Shown here: positions 16,994 to 25,600 of the stretch, piece after piece
How positions within the stretch are numbered: position 1 is the first letter of the stretch
How the letters are laid out: each line of letters starts with the position of its first letter
NCBI GenBank assembly: GCA_934646115.1
Contig: CAKUEM010000015.1
Coordinates: 1-36,456, forward strand
DNA from: an uncultured Oscillospiraceae bacterium
GTDB lineage: Bacteria; Bacillota; Clostridia; Oscillospirales; JAAYXM01
DNA length: 36,456 bases
Direction of reading: 5' to 3'
The notes under the pieces: generated by a model
The model's input: the letters and a program-made list of their open reading frames with translations, nothing else
Databases searched by the model: none
Told to the model about the DNA's origin: nothing
Program-made: the position numbers and the translations under genes

Positions 16994-17835
16994 AATAAAA
17001 CCTCCTTTAATAGCGGCTCGAATGCCAAGCCGTCCAGCGGATCCACACCGTGCGCGGCAGAAAACTCCAGCGCGCGCGATAAAAATGTCTGCGTTTTTAA
17101 AAGCGCCTCGCGATGCGGCATACCGAGCGTTAAATATCCGCAAAGCAGCGAGGCGAACAGATCGCCCGTGCCGCAATATTCGCGCGCGACAAACGGCGCG
17201 GAGAGCGAAAACCGCTCGCCGTCCCGGCTGCGCACGAAGTTATGCATCGCGTTTCCGATGCGCACGCCTGTGATGATCGCGCATTTTGCGCCCAGGTCTA
17301 AGATCTTGTCCGCGATTTGATAGATCAAATCCGCATCCTCCTCGCGCACGGCGGCGAGATATGGCACATCCGCAAGCAAACATGCTTCAGTCAAATTGGG
17401 CGTGACCACGTCCGCCCGGGCGAGCAGCGTGCGCATTCCGCGGCACATCTCCGCCGTGTATGTCGCGTACATGCTACCGTTATCGCCCATGACCGGATCG
17501 ACAAAAAGCAGCGTGTGCGCGCTCTGAAACCGGGCGATAAAGTCAGAAATCAGGGCGATTTGCGCCTCGCTTCCCAAAAACCCGGTATAAATCGAGTCAA
17601 ATTGCAGGTGCAAATGCTCCCATTTTTCATAATAGGCGCGGATGCGGCTCGTATAATCCTCAAAATAAAAATCGTCATACGCGGTGTGGTTGGATAAGAT
17701 CGCGGTCGGCACCGGGCAGGTTTGAATGCCGAGCGCCGAGATCACCGGGATCGCAACGGTCAATGAGCAGCGCCCAAAGCCGGATAGATCGTTTACAACC
17801 GCGCATTTTAACAGTGTTTCCATCGGGTTTTGCAT
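16990..17835 (-). CDS. pdxK: Pyridoxamine/pyridoxal kinase
   Basis: 281 residues from ATG 17835 (MQNPMETLLK...). I chose this start because GAAAGG lies nine bases upstream; an in-frame ATG at 17844 would have no spacing. PfkB/ribokinase-fold kinase: VNDLSGFGRCSLTVAIPVIS at the N-terminus, FVDPVMGDNGSMY in the middle, TPNLTEA, and the anion-hole/catalytic motif YCGTGDLFASLLCGYL with the base Asp in GTGD. It phosphorylates B6 vitamers with ATP in the salvage pathway. First gene of the long leftward operon, with its own promoter and a short leader, and coupled by an ATGA overlap to S component 1. Confidence 0.9.
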   Translation of the reverse strand: MQNPMETLLKCAVVNDLSGFGRCSLTVAIPVISALGIQTCPVPTAILSNHTAYDDFYFEDYTSRIRAYYEKWEHLHLQFDSIYTGFLGSEAQIALISDFIARFQSAHTLLFVDPVMGDNGSMYATYTAEMCRGMRTLLARADVVTPNLTEACLLADVPYLAAVREEDADLIYQIADKILDLGAKCAIITGVRIGNAMHNFVRSRDGERFSLSAPFVAREYCGTGDLFASLLCGYLTLGMPHREALLKTQTFLSRALEFSAAHGVDPLDGLAFEPLLKEVLL

Positions 17836-17872
17836 AAAAGACATCCTTTCCGATGCGGCAATAGATATTTTT

Positions 17873-17901
17873 ATTATACAGGATTTTTTACAAAATAAAA
17901 A
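17873..17901 (-). promoter_or_regulatory. Promoter of the pdxK-ECF operon
   Basis: Minus strand: perfect TATAAT (17878-17873) with TTTTTA 17 bases upstream. The leader to the ATG is only about 30 bases, which leaves no room for a cobalamin or other riboswitch. Confidence 0.6.
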
Positions 17902-17954
17902 GGGGCATTTTTTGCAAAATCTCTCCTTGTGGCGCGGGAAATGTGGTAGGATAA

Positions 17955-18190
17955 AAGGAAATAAGCGCCGCAGTCAGGAGGAACAAGCGCTGGAGCTTTA
18001 TCAAACAGAAATTTTTGAGGTAAGCGAAGTGATTTTCAGATAAGGCGAACAGCAGCAATTCCGCCGCGCGCGACCGACTGCTCAACGGGCGGGAGCTTGC
18101 AACTTATGATTATATGGCGACCTCGATGCAGCCGAAGGGCTCGTTTATCATTACGTTTAAGAAAAAAACAGTGAGAAAACGCCCGCGCGC
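17955..18190 (+). pseudogene. Possible remnant of a small protein gene, frameshifted
   Basis: Two abutting open segments read like protein. The first, ending at the TAA at 18043, reads ...EEQALELYQTEIFEVSEVIF. The second, in another frame from about 18042, reads through NGRELATYDYMATSMQPKGS then FIITFKKKT and on to a stop near 18258. A one-base shift at about 18042 would join them. No start codon with a ribosome binding site is visible; AGGAGG at about 17974 lies inside the first segment. I recognise no family. It may equally be non-coding. This stretch lies where many Bacillota have tadA upstream of the SRP RNA. Confidence 0.3.
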
Positions 18191-18198
18191 CGCAGAAC

Positions 18199-18228
18199 GA
18201 AAAAATTCGCCGGTCGTCGGGATTTTTT
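18199..18228. terminator. Weak hairpin with A and T runs ahead of the SRP RNA promoter
   Basis: AAAAAATTC (18200-18208) faces GGATTTTTT (18220-18228) around a GC-rich loop. Base pairing is mostly A-T, so terminator function is only possible. Confidence 0.3.
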
Positions 18229-18229
18229 G

Positions 18230-18258
18230 TTGCGAAAACGCGAAAGCTATATTATAAT
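18230..18258 (+). promoter_or_regulatory. Promoter of the SRP RNA gene
   Basis: TTGCGA (18230-18235), a 17-base spacer, TATAAT (18253-18258). The expected start of transcription is near 18265. It probably also serves dnaX-ybaB-recR by read-through, as no other promoter is visible before dnaX. Confidence 0.75.
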
Positions 18259-18264
18259 AAATAG

Positions 18265-18592
18265 TTGTATGCCGTTGGCATGCGCAATAGATTCAACCTA
18301 TGGCAAGGCCGCACTAGTCGGGGAGTTAGCGGTGCTCTGTACCTGCAATCCGCTCAAGCAGGGGCGAATTCCGGCTTTCGGGTGCGTGGTGTGCAGCCGG
18401 GTCATGCAAGTGGTGATGAGGGGTCGGTCCTGCGCAACGTTGCTCCGTGAACCATGTCAGGCGGGGAACCGAGCAGCATTAAGCGGTAAGCTGCGTGTGC
18501 CGCAGGAGCGCCGGTCCTGAGCTAACTGCATGAATTCCGTGCATAGTGCGCACACAACAGCCGGTGTGCGGCCTTGCGATAGGTTGATTTTT
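18265..18592 (+). ncRNA. ffs: Large (Bacillus-type) signal recognition particle RNA
   Basis: The 5' segment TTCAACCTATGGCAAGGCCG (from 18292) pairs over 21 of 22 bases with the 3' segment GTGCGGCCTTGCGATAGGTTGA (about 18566-18587), closing the long helix 5. The Alu-like 5' domain lies at about 18310-18380. Domain IV is clear: TCAGG (18457-18461), CGG stem, GGAA tetraloop (18465-18468), CCG stem, AGCAGC (18472-18477), which are the Ffh-binding loops. A T run follows (18588-18594). With Ffh it targets nascent membrane and secreted proteins. Its position just before dnaX is the conserved Bacillota arrangement. Exact ends are estimated. Confidence 0.95.
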
Positions 18593-18612
18593 TTGAAACG
18601 GAGGAGGGTATT

Positions 18613-20271
18613 ATGTACCAGGCGCTGTATCGAAAATGGCGGCCGCAAACGTTTTCAGACGTGGTCGGTCAGCCCGCGATCACCGATACGATCAAGGCAC
18701 AGGTCGAGTCTGGGCGCCTGTCGCACGCGTATCTGTTCGCCGGCTCGCGCGGCACGGGCAAAACCTCCTGCGCGAAAATTCTTGCAAAGGCGGTCAACTG
18801 TGAGCACCCGGTGCATGGCGATCCGTGCAACGCCTGCCCCGCCTGCCTTGGGATCACCTCCGGCGCGGTGATGGACGTGGTGGAGATCGACGCCGCGTCA
18901 AATAACGGGGTCGATGGCGTGCGCGAGCTGCGCGATGAGGCGGTTTATTCGCCCGCGGCGGTGAAAAAGCGCGTGTATATCATCGACGAGGTGCATATGT
19001 TTTCCAACAGCGCGTTCAATGCGCTGCTTAAAATTTTAGAAGAGCCGCCGGAGCATGTGCTGTTTATCCTCGCAACGACCGAGCTGCATAAGGTCCCTGC
19101 CACGATCCTTTCGCGCTGCCAGCGCTTTACGTTCCAGCGCATTGCCGCGCCAGATATTCGCGACAGGATCCTGTTCATCGCGCGCAGCGAGCAGATCGAG
19201 GTCGAGCCGGACGCGGCGGATTTCATCGCCCAGCTGGCGGATGGCGGCATGCGTGACGCGCTCTCGATTTTTGACCAGTGCGCCTCGTATGGGCACGCGC
19301 ATATCACGCGCGCGACCGTGGAGGACGTGATCGGTCTTGCCGGGACGAGCGCGATCTGTGCGCTGACCGATGCGATCGCCGCGGGCGACAGTGCCTCTGC
19401 GCTTTCGCAGCTGGAGGCGCTTTATACCGGCGGGCGTGATCTGATCTCGGTGCTGAGCGAGCTTTCCGGCTACCTGCGCGACCTTCTGGTGGAGAAGGCG
19501 GCGCCCGGCTCAAAGCTGCGGCGCATGAGCGCTGTGCTTGACGCGGCGACGTGCAAGCGCCACCTTGCGGCGTTCTCCGAAGCCCGCTTTATCGCGATGC
19601 TTACAACGATTTCTGAGGCGCTTGCCGCGATCGGCGCAAGCCCGAATAAGCGTATCGACGCTGAGCTGTGTATGGTGAAACTGTGCGCAGGGGATATCAA
19701 AAATGGCGAATCCGCTCTGCTGCAACGAATTGAAGCGATCGAGCGCGCGCTGAAATCCGGCGCGGCGCCCGCTGCGCAGAACAGACAGCCGTCCACCGCA
19801 CAGCCTGTGGGTAACCCTGTGGATAATGTGGATAACCCTGCTCCTGCAACGAAAAAAGACGAGAATTTGACAAAAGCGGACTGTCCGCCGGATGCGGACA
19901 AGCGCGCGCCGGCGGAGGAAAAGCCGCGCCCGGCCGCCGCGGCGGCTGCGGATGCGGCGGGCGTCTGGGCGGCGGTGCTCGATGCGGCGCGACTTGAGCT
20001 TTCGCCCGGGATTCTGCCGCTGCTGCGCACGTTTACCGCGCGGCGTGACGGGGCGCAGCTGCTGCTTGTGCCCGATAATCCGCTGGCGAAAAATATTTTA
20101 AATCATAAAGAATCGCTTGCGGCGCTGACCCGTGCGGCGCAGACGGTCTGCGGGCAGCAGATGGTGCTGCGCGTTGTGGAGCGCGCGCCGGAGGCGGCGG
20201 GCGAGAACCATGAATTTAAATCACTTTGCAATCAATTAAAGGACGTCCCGAATGTGACGATCCTTCCATAA
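18613..20271 (+). CDS. dnaX: DNA polymerase III subunit gamma/tau
   Basis: 552 residues from ATG 18613, behind GGAGGAGGG. AAA+ clamp-loader ATPase: Walker A GSRGTGKT (residues 44-51), zinc module Cys63, Cys72, Cys75 and Cys78, Walker B VYIIDEVH (Asp125, Glu126), and sensor/SRC motif TILSRC (Ser167-Arg168-Cys169). Domain III follows to about 365. A Pro/Ala-rich linker (residues ~375-450) leads to a C-terminal tau-like domain (VWAAVLDAARLELSPGILPL). It loads the sliding clamp and, in the tau form, bridges polymerases and helicase. First gene of dnaX-ybaB-recR. The linker DNA contains three DnaA-box-like 9-mers and an A6 run, listed separately. Confidence 0.97.
   Translation: MYQALYRKWRPQTFSDVVGQPAITDTIKAQVESGRLSHAYLFAGSRGTGKTSCAKILAKAVNCEHPVHGDPCNACPACLGITSGAVMDVVEIDAASNNGVDGVRELRDEAVYSPAAVKKRVYIIDEVHMFSNSAFNALLKILEEPPEHVLFILATTELHKVPATILSRCQRFTFQRIAAPDIRDRILFIARSEQIEVEPDAADFIAQLADGGMRDALSIFDQCASYGHAHITRATVEDVIGLAGTSAICALTDAIAAGDSASALSQLEALYTGGRDLISVLSELSGYLRDLLVEKAAPGSKLRRMSAVLDAATCKRHLAAFSEARFIAMLTTISEALAAIGASPNKRIDAELCMVKLCAGDIKNGESALLQRIEAIERALKSGAAPAAQNRQPSTAQPVGNPVDNVDNPAPATKKDENLTKADCPPDADKRAPAEEKPRPAAAAAADAAGVWAAVLDAARLELSPGILPLLRTFTARRDGAQLLLVPDNPLAKNILNHKESLAALTRAAQTVCGQQMVLRVVERAPEAAGENHEFKSLCNQLKDVPNVTILP
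19806..19835 (+). promoter_or_regulatory. Cluster of three DnaA-box 9-mers inside dnaX
   Basis: TGTGGGTAA (19806-19814), then TGTGGATAA (19818-19826) and TGTGGATAA (19827-19835). The last two are perfect copies of the consensus DnaA box (TTATCCACA read on the other strand) and directly abut; the first has one mismatch. All have the same orientation. They lie in the poorly conserved linker of the protein (PVGNPVDNVDNPAP). Confidence 0.55.
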
Positions 20272-20288
20272 ATGAGGAGGAATTGACG

Positions 20289-20627
20289 ATGAAAAAAGGC
20301 TTTCCGGGCGGCATGGGCGGCATGAATATGAACATGATCAAGCAGGCGCAGAAAATGCAGCAGAACATGATGAAGATGCAGGAGGAGCTGGAGGAGAAGG
20401 AGTATACGGCAAGCGCGGGCGGCGGCGCGGTTTCGGCAACGGTCAGCGGCAAAAACAAGGTGCTTGCGCTCACGATCTCGCCCGATGTGGTAGACCCGGA
20501 GGACACGGAGATGCTGCAGGATCTGATCCTCGCGGCGATCAATGAAGCAATGCGCGCGGCGGAGGAAGCGACCGCGGCGGAGATGAAGAAGCTGACGGGC
20601 GGACTTTCCATTCCCGGGCTGTTTTAA
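20289..20627 (+). CDS. ybaB: YbaB/EbfC-family nucleoid-associated protein
   Basis: 112 residues from ATG 20289, with GAGGAGG upstream; 17 bases after dnaX. A Met/Gly-rich N-terminus (KKGFPGGMGGMNMNMIKQAQ) leads into the coiled-coil-like helix of the family. Then come the characteristic segments EYTASAGGGAVSATVSGKNK and LALTISPDVVDPEDTEMLQD. The C-terminus MKKLTGGLSIPGLF is typical. YbaB dimers bind DNA without strong specificity. The gene lies between dnaX and recR in most bacteria and supports nucleoid structure or RecR-linked repair; its precise role is not established. Confidence 0.95.
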   Translation: MKKGFPGGMGGMNMNMIKQAQKMQQNMMKMQEELEEKEYTASAGGGAVSATVSGKNKVLALTISPDVVDPEDTEMLQDLILAAINEAMRAAEEATAAEMKKLTGGLSIPGLF

Positions 20628-20647
20628 GCGAAAGGCGGTAGGCGGAC

Positions 20648-21280
20648 GTGCGGTTTTTTACACAGCCTGTGGAAAATTTGATCGAGCAGTTTCAAAAGCT
20701 GCCCGGGATCGGGCGCAAAACGGCGCAGCGGCTTGCGTTTTTTGTGATCTCGCTGCCGCAGGCGGAGGCGGAGGCGTTCGCCGGCGCGGTGCTTGAGGCA
20801 AAGCAGACCGTGAAGTTCTGCCGCGAGTGCCAGAATATGACGGATGGCGAGCTGTGCCCGATCTGCGCCGACCATGCGCGCGACCGGAAGATGATTTGCG
20901 TCGTGTGCGACCCGAAGGACGTGGTCGCGATCGAGAAAACGCGCGAATATCGCGGGTTGTATCACGTGCTGCACGGCTGTATTTCGCCGATGAATAATAT
21001 TGGGCCGGATGATATCCGCGTGAAGGAATTGCTCGAACGCGTTGCGCGCGAGGACATTGCAGAGATCATTATGGCAACGAACCCGGACACGGAGGGCGAG
21101 GCGACCGCGATGTATTTAACGCGGCTGCTCAAGCCGTTTGGCGTGAAGATCACGCGGCTGGCATATGGCATCCCGGTCGGCGGGCATCTGGAATTTGCCG
21201 ACGAGATCACGCTGACCCGCGCGATCGAGGGGCGGCGCGAGCTGTTCTCCGGCGCGGCGCAGGATGGCGCGCAGGCATAG
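20648..21280 (+). CDS. recR: Recombination mediator protein RecR
   Basis: 210 residues from GTG 20648 (MRFFTQPVENLIEQFQKLPG). Helix-hairpin-helix at residues ~13-40 (LPGIGRKTAQRLAFFVIS), C4 zinc finger Cys58, Cys61, Cys70, Cys73, Toprim domain from ~82 (ICVVCDPKDVVAIEKT) and the C-terminal motif YGIPVGGHLEFADEITLTRA. RecR with RecO/RecF loads RecA on SSB-coated gaps. It is about ten residues longer at the C-terminus than the common ~198-residue form. Last gene of the operon; a strong terminator follows at 21322-21352. Confidence 0.96.
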   Translation: MRFFTQPVENLIEQFQKLPGIGRKTAQRLAFFVISLPQAEAEAFAGAVLEAKQTVKFCRECQNMTDGELCPICADHARDRKMICVVCDPKDVVAIEKTREYRGLYHVLHGCISPMNNIGPDDIRVKELLERVAREDIAEIIMATNPDTEGEATAMYLTRLLKPFGVKITRLAYGIPVGGHLEFADEITLTRAIEGRRELFSGAAQDGAQA

Positions 21281-21321
21281 CGCAAAAATCTCCCGGCGCG
21301 CTCTGAAAAAATAGTGCAAAA

Positions 21322-21352
21322 ATACCCCGCAGTCCATATGACTGCGGGGTAT
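21322..21352. terminator. Bidirectional terminator between recR and the foldase gene
   Basis: A perfect 13-base-pair stem, ATACCCCGCAGTC with GACTGCGGGGTAT, and a five-base loop. T runs follow on both strands (TGCTTTTTAT rightward; TTTTGCACTATTTTTT leftward), so it can end recR and the convergent foldase gene. Confidence 0.9.
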
Positions 21353-21366
21353 TGCTTTTTATCAAA

Positions 21367-22554
21367 TTACTGTGCCGAGGAGCTTGCGCTGCCGGACGAC
21401 TGCGCCGAGGAGCTTGCGCTGCCGGACGACTGCGCCGAACCGGAGGTCGAGCCGGAAGTCGAGCCGGAATACGAAGAACCGGAGGCAGAGCTCGTGTTTG
21501 CGGTCTGGATAAGGGTAGAAACATCCAGAGTGTCATACGCTTCCGTGGTATCCACACTGAGCGTATCAGCAAGCTCTTGAAGTTTCTGCGAGTATGCATT
21601 CTGCGCATACGTCGTGTAATAATCGCTCAGATGCTGCTTAACAAACGCAGCGTCCAGCGGAAGGCGCTTGATGATATGCAGCCCGGAGGTGGATTTCACC
21701 ACGCCGCTGATCTGGTTGTCCTTCAGCTTAAACGACTCAGAAACAAAGGTAGAATCAAACGTGGTAGACGGCGAATCGACCAGATTACCGTTCTGGTTGA
21801 ACACATACCCGTCGGTATAAGCTTCCTTCGTCATGCCCGGGTCCTCGCCGACTTCCTTTAAAACGGTTTCAAAATCCTCGCCGCCGGTGGTTACGCGCGC
21901 AAGGATCGTATTTGCCTTCTGCTGCTTTTCAGCAAAATCCGTGTCAGACTCAGAGGCCTGAACCAGGATATGGCGCACGCGCGCGTAATTGGACGTCACG
22001 TCTGCGATCACTTCGTCCTCGCTCATCGCGAACTTACCGCCCTGGTTAAACAGCGCGTTTAAAATCTTGCTCTGCAGCATGGAATTCTCCTGCAGCGCGT
22101 CATACATCTCTTCGGAGATCGACTGATCCTTCAACCAGGAAACGAATTTCGAGCGCCCGCCCTGCTGCTCAATGACCTGCTCCTTCTGCTCCTTGAGCTG
22201 CTTCTTCTCATCCGCAGTTAAAGAAATGTCGTTTTCCTTTGCCAGCTTTTTCACCGCGGCAAAGTTTTTCACATAAGATACCGCATATTCTTTTAGGATA
22301 TCCGCATACGTGTGCGTGTGACCATGATCGTTGTCGTCATTGACTTCCTGCTTTAAATACTCGCGGATCTGGTCGGCATCCGCGTTTTGGGTCATCATGG
22401 AGAGCTGTGCGCGCAGGTAGGTTTCAAACATCTCGTTATAAGACTTGTCGCCATCGACCGACAGATAATTCGGCGTCTTTTTCCCGCAGCCGGCGAACAG
22501 GCTGATCGTCAGCACGCCGGAAAGCAGAAATGCTAATACTCTTTTTGTTTTCAT
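21367..22554 (-). CDS. PrsA/SurA-like peptidyl-prolyl isomerase lipoprotein
   Basis: 395 residues from ATG 22554, with AAAGGGG upstream. Signal peptide with lipobox FAGC (Cys22). A SurA-like N-terminal helical region (residues ~35-190) with a His/Asp-rich insert DDNDHGHTHTYADI (~73-86) precedes a parvulin rotamase domain at about 190-310 (ARVRHILVQA; GGEDFETVLKEVGEDPGMTK; SGLHIIKRLPL). The last ~40 residues are a Ser/Gly/Ala/Gln low-complexity tail built partly from a 30-base tandem repeat. Such lipoproteins help secreted proteins fold at the membrane-wall interface. Own promoter; it ends at the terminator shared with recR. Confidence 0.9.
   Translation of the reverse strand: MKTKRVLAFLLSGVLTISLFAGCGKKTPNYLSVDGDKSYNEMFETYLRAQLSMMTQNADADQIREYLKQEVNDDNDHGHTHTYADILKEYAVSYVKNFAAVKKLAKENDISLTADEKKQLKEQKEQVIEQQGGRSKFVSWLKDQSISEEMYDALQENSMLQSKILNALFNQGGKFAMSEDEVIADVTSNYARVRHILVQASESDTDFAEKQQKANTILARVTTGGEDFETVLKEVGEDPGMTKEAYTDGYVFNQNGNLVDSPSTTFDSTFVSESFKLKDNQISGVVKSTSGLHIIKRLPLDAAFVKQHLSDYYTTYAQNAYSQKLQELADTLSVDTTEAYDTLDVSTLIQTANTSSASGSSYSGSTSGSTSGSAQSSGSASSSAQSSGSASSSAQ
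21371..21430 (-). repeat. Two tandem 30-base repeats encoding the foldase tail
   Basis: Units 21371-21400 and 21401-21430 differ at one base and a partial third begins at 21431. They encode two copies of SSGSASSSAQ at the protein's C-terminus. The number of units is likely to vary between strains. Confidence 0.9.
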
Positions 22555-22624
22555 GTTTCGAAAATCCCCTTTAACTAATTGTTTGATCGCCAGGGGCGAC
22601 CGCGCGTTGATTTCACTTGCAGAT

Positions 22625-22630
22625 ATTATA
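22625..22630 (-). promoter_or_regulatory. Promoter -10 of the foldase gene
   Basis: TATAAT preceded by TGG (extended -10, TGGTATAAT) on the minus strand, about 70 bases before the ATG. The -35 region (TTGCTT with 18-base spacing) is weak. Confidence 0.6.
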
Positions 22631-22677
22631 CCATACTGAGCCGGGAAAAAGCAAACAAATTGTAAACAATGCTATTT

Positions 22678-25600
22678 TTACTCCTCCTGCGCGGCGGCAT
22701 AATCGCGGATAAACGCCTCCGCCGCCTCAAGCGCATCCTGCTTTTCCGCAAGGCGCAGTGTGAGATACGGCTCCGCCCCGGCGTTTAATAAAATTTTGCC
22801 CCGATAGGCAGGATTTGCGCAAAGCTTTGAAATATACGAAAATTCCGGCGCCGCCATAGTGATTTTCAGCGTGCGCCCCTTTTGCGAAATATCGCAGATC
22901 CCGGCGCGCGCCGCGTGATGCCGCAGCAGCGCAATGTCCATCAGCAGCAGCGTCTCGCGCGGGGGCTCGCCAAACCGGTCGCACAGCTCGTCGATCAAAT
23001 CGGCGCGGTCGTCCTCGTCTGCGATCGTTGCAATTTCGCGGTAAATATCCATCCGCTGCTCGGGCGACGCGATATATTTTTCGGGAATATTGGCGGAAAC
23101 GGTGAAATCCGCGGTGCATTCCGTTGCGTTTGCGCGCGGCTGACCCTGCTCCTCGCTGACCGCCTCCTCCAGCAGCTTGAGATACATATCATACCCGACC
23201 GACATCATATGCCCGCTCTGCTGCGCGCCGAGCACATTGCCCGCGCCGCGAATTTCAAGATCGCGCATCGCGATTTTAAAGCCAGAGCCAAACTCCGCAT
23301 ATTCGCGAATGGCAGACAGGCGCTTTTCCGCCACATCGGTCAAAATTTTCCCGCGGCGGTAGGTCAAATACGCGTAGGCATGGCGCGGCGAGCGCCCAAC
23401 CCGCCCGCGGATCTGGTGCAGCTGCGAAAGGCCAAGCCGGTCCGCGTCCTCGATGATCAGCGTGTTGACGTTTGGAATGTCGATGCCGGTCTCGATGATC
23501 GTGGTGCAGACCAGAACCTGAATTTCGCCCTCCGCCATGCGCTCCATCACCTCGGACAGCTCGCCCTCCTCCATCTGTCCGTGCGCCACGGCGACCGAAA
23601 TATCCGGGATCAGGCGCGTGATGCGCGCCGCCGTAGCCGCGATCGAATCCACGCGGTTGTGCAGATAATACACCTGCCCGCCGCGCGCCAATTCGCGCCG
23701 GATCGCGTCGGCGATCACGTTCCAGTCATGCTCAAAGACATAAGTCTGCACCGGGTGACGGTTGCGCGGCGCTTCCTCGATGACCGACATGTCGCGAATG
23801 CCGGAGAGCGCCATATTCAGCGTCCGCGGGATCGGGGTCGCGGTCAGGGTCAGCACGTCGATATTTTTTGAAAGCTCCTTGAGCCGCTCCTTGTGCGCCA
23901 CGCCGAAGCGCTGCTCCTCGTCCACGATCAGAAGCCCCAGGTCGTGGAACGCAACGCCCTTTTGCAGCAGCTTGTGCGTGCCGATGACCAGGTCGATGCG
24001 CCCGGCTCGCAGTGCGCGCAGTGTCTCGCGGTTTTGCGCGGGCGAGCAGAAGCGCGAAAGCTGCGCAATTTTGACCGGATAGTTTGCAAAGCGCCGCCGC
24101 GTGGTCACAAAATGCTGCTGCGCCAGCACCGTGGTCGGCACAAGGATCGCCGCCTGCTTGCCGCCCAGCACGCATTTCATGATCGCGCGCAGCGCGACCT
24201 CGGTTTTGCCAAAGCCCACATCGCCGCAGAGCAGCCGGTCCATCGGGCGCGGGCGCTGCATGTCCTCCTTGATCTCGTGAATGCAGCGCAGCTGATCATC
24301 GGTCTCCTGAAATTCAAAGGAATCTTCAAATTCGCGCTGCCAGCTGCAATCGGGCGGGAACGCGTGCCCGGGCGTGCGCTCGCGCTCTGCATACAGCGCA
24401 ACCAGCTGCTGCGCAAGCTCTTTCGCCGCGCCCTTCGCGCGGGACTTCGCGCGCTCCCAGTCCGCGCCGCCGAGCTTGCTCAGCTTAATTGGCGCGTCCT
24501 CGCCGCCGCCGATGTATTTCGAAACCATGTCAAGCTGCGTGACCGGGACGTAGAGCGCGTCCGTCCCCGCGTAAATAATTTTAATATAATCCTTTTCCAC
24601 ATGGTCGACCGGGATCTTCGCGATCCCGGCAAAGCGCCCGATCCCGTGCAGCTCATGCACGACGAGGCAGCCGACCGAAAGGTCCTGATAGCTCGCGATT
24701 TTTTTGCGGTTCGCGCGCTTGACCCCGTGGCGGGAGCGGCGTGCCGTCACAACGAGCTGCCCCTCGGTAAACAGGGCGAGGCGCTCGTTTGGATACTCAA
24801 ACCCGGCGGACAGACTGCCCGCCGCCAGCACGATCTGCCCCGGCTCGGGCAGGCGCTCAAGCGCGAGATCCAGCCCGGCAGCCAGCCCATGCCGCGCAAG
24901 CGCGTCTTTCAAGAGCCGCGCATGATCCGCAGACCCGCACAGCACGATGATGCGGTATTTTTGCTCCGCATAGCCGGAAACATCCTCGCAGGCGACCTCA
25001 AGATTCCCGCCGTAGCTCGGCAGCTGCTTTGCAAGAACGGAGAAGAGCGCCTTCGGCGGCGTGGGGTAGCTCGCGCGCAAAAACGTGTCGAGCAGCACGG
25101 TCGCATGGCGCGAGAGCGTGCGCCAAACCGCGTCGAAATCCTCTAGAAATTCGCAGCATTCGGGCGCAAGCGTGCCGTTTGCGAGCAGGGTTTTCATGTC
25201 GTCGTCATGCTGCGCGCAGAAGCGCTGCGCCGCGTCGTTCGTTTTATAATAATCATCGATTAAAACGATCGCATTTTTGGGAAGATAATCCGCGCCGCAG
25301 AAAAAATCGTCATAAATCAGCGGCAAATAGCGGTCAAGCGCAGGGAACAGCATCCCCTCGCGCAGGCGTTCAAGGTCCTGATCCAGCGTTTTTTGCAGCT
25401 CGTCCCCGGCGCGATAGGCGGAAAGCTGCGTGATCAGCCGCTCGCGCGCGGCGCCGGAAAGCAGCGTCTCCTGCGCGGGCAGAAGCGTCACCTGCGTTAA
25501 ATTCGCGATGCGGCGCTGCCCTTCAGGGTCAAATTCGCCCATCGAGTCGATCTCATCGCCCCAGAATTCCAGCCGGACCGGGTTCTTCATCGAGGGGGAG

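Noticed and set aside
17836..17872. Cobalamin or other riboswitch ahead of the vitamin operon
   Set aside because: The leader between promoter and start is about 30 bases and no B12-box-like sequence is present; none was seen in the short gaps within the operon either.
21371..21430. CRISPR-like tandem repeat
   Set aside because: Two direct 30-base units without spacers, in frame inside the foldase gene; a coding microsatellite, not an array.
22882..25146. Rightward open frames of 329 and 417 codons across mfd
   Set aside because: Mirror frames of GC-rich mfd codons; mfd motifs are complete on the other strand.
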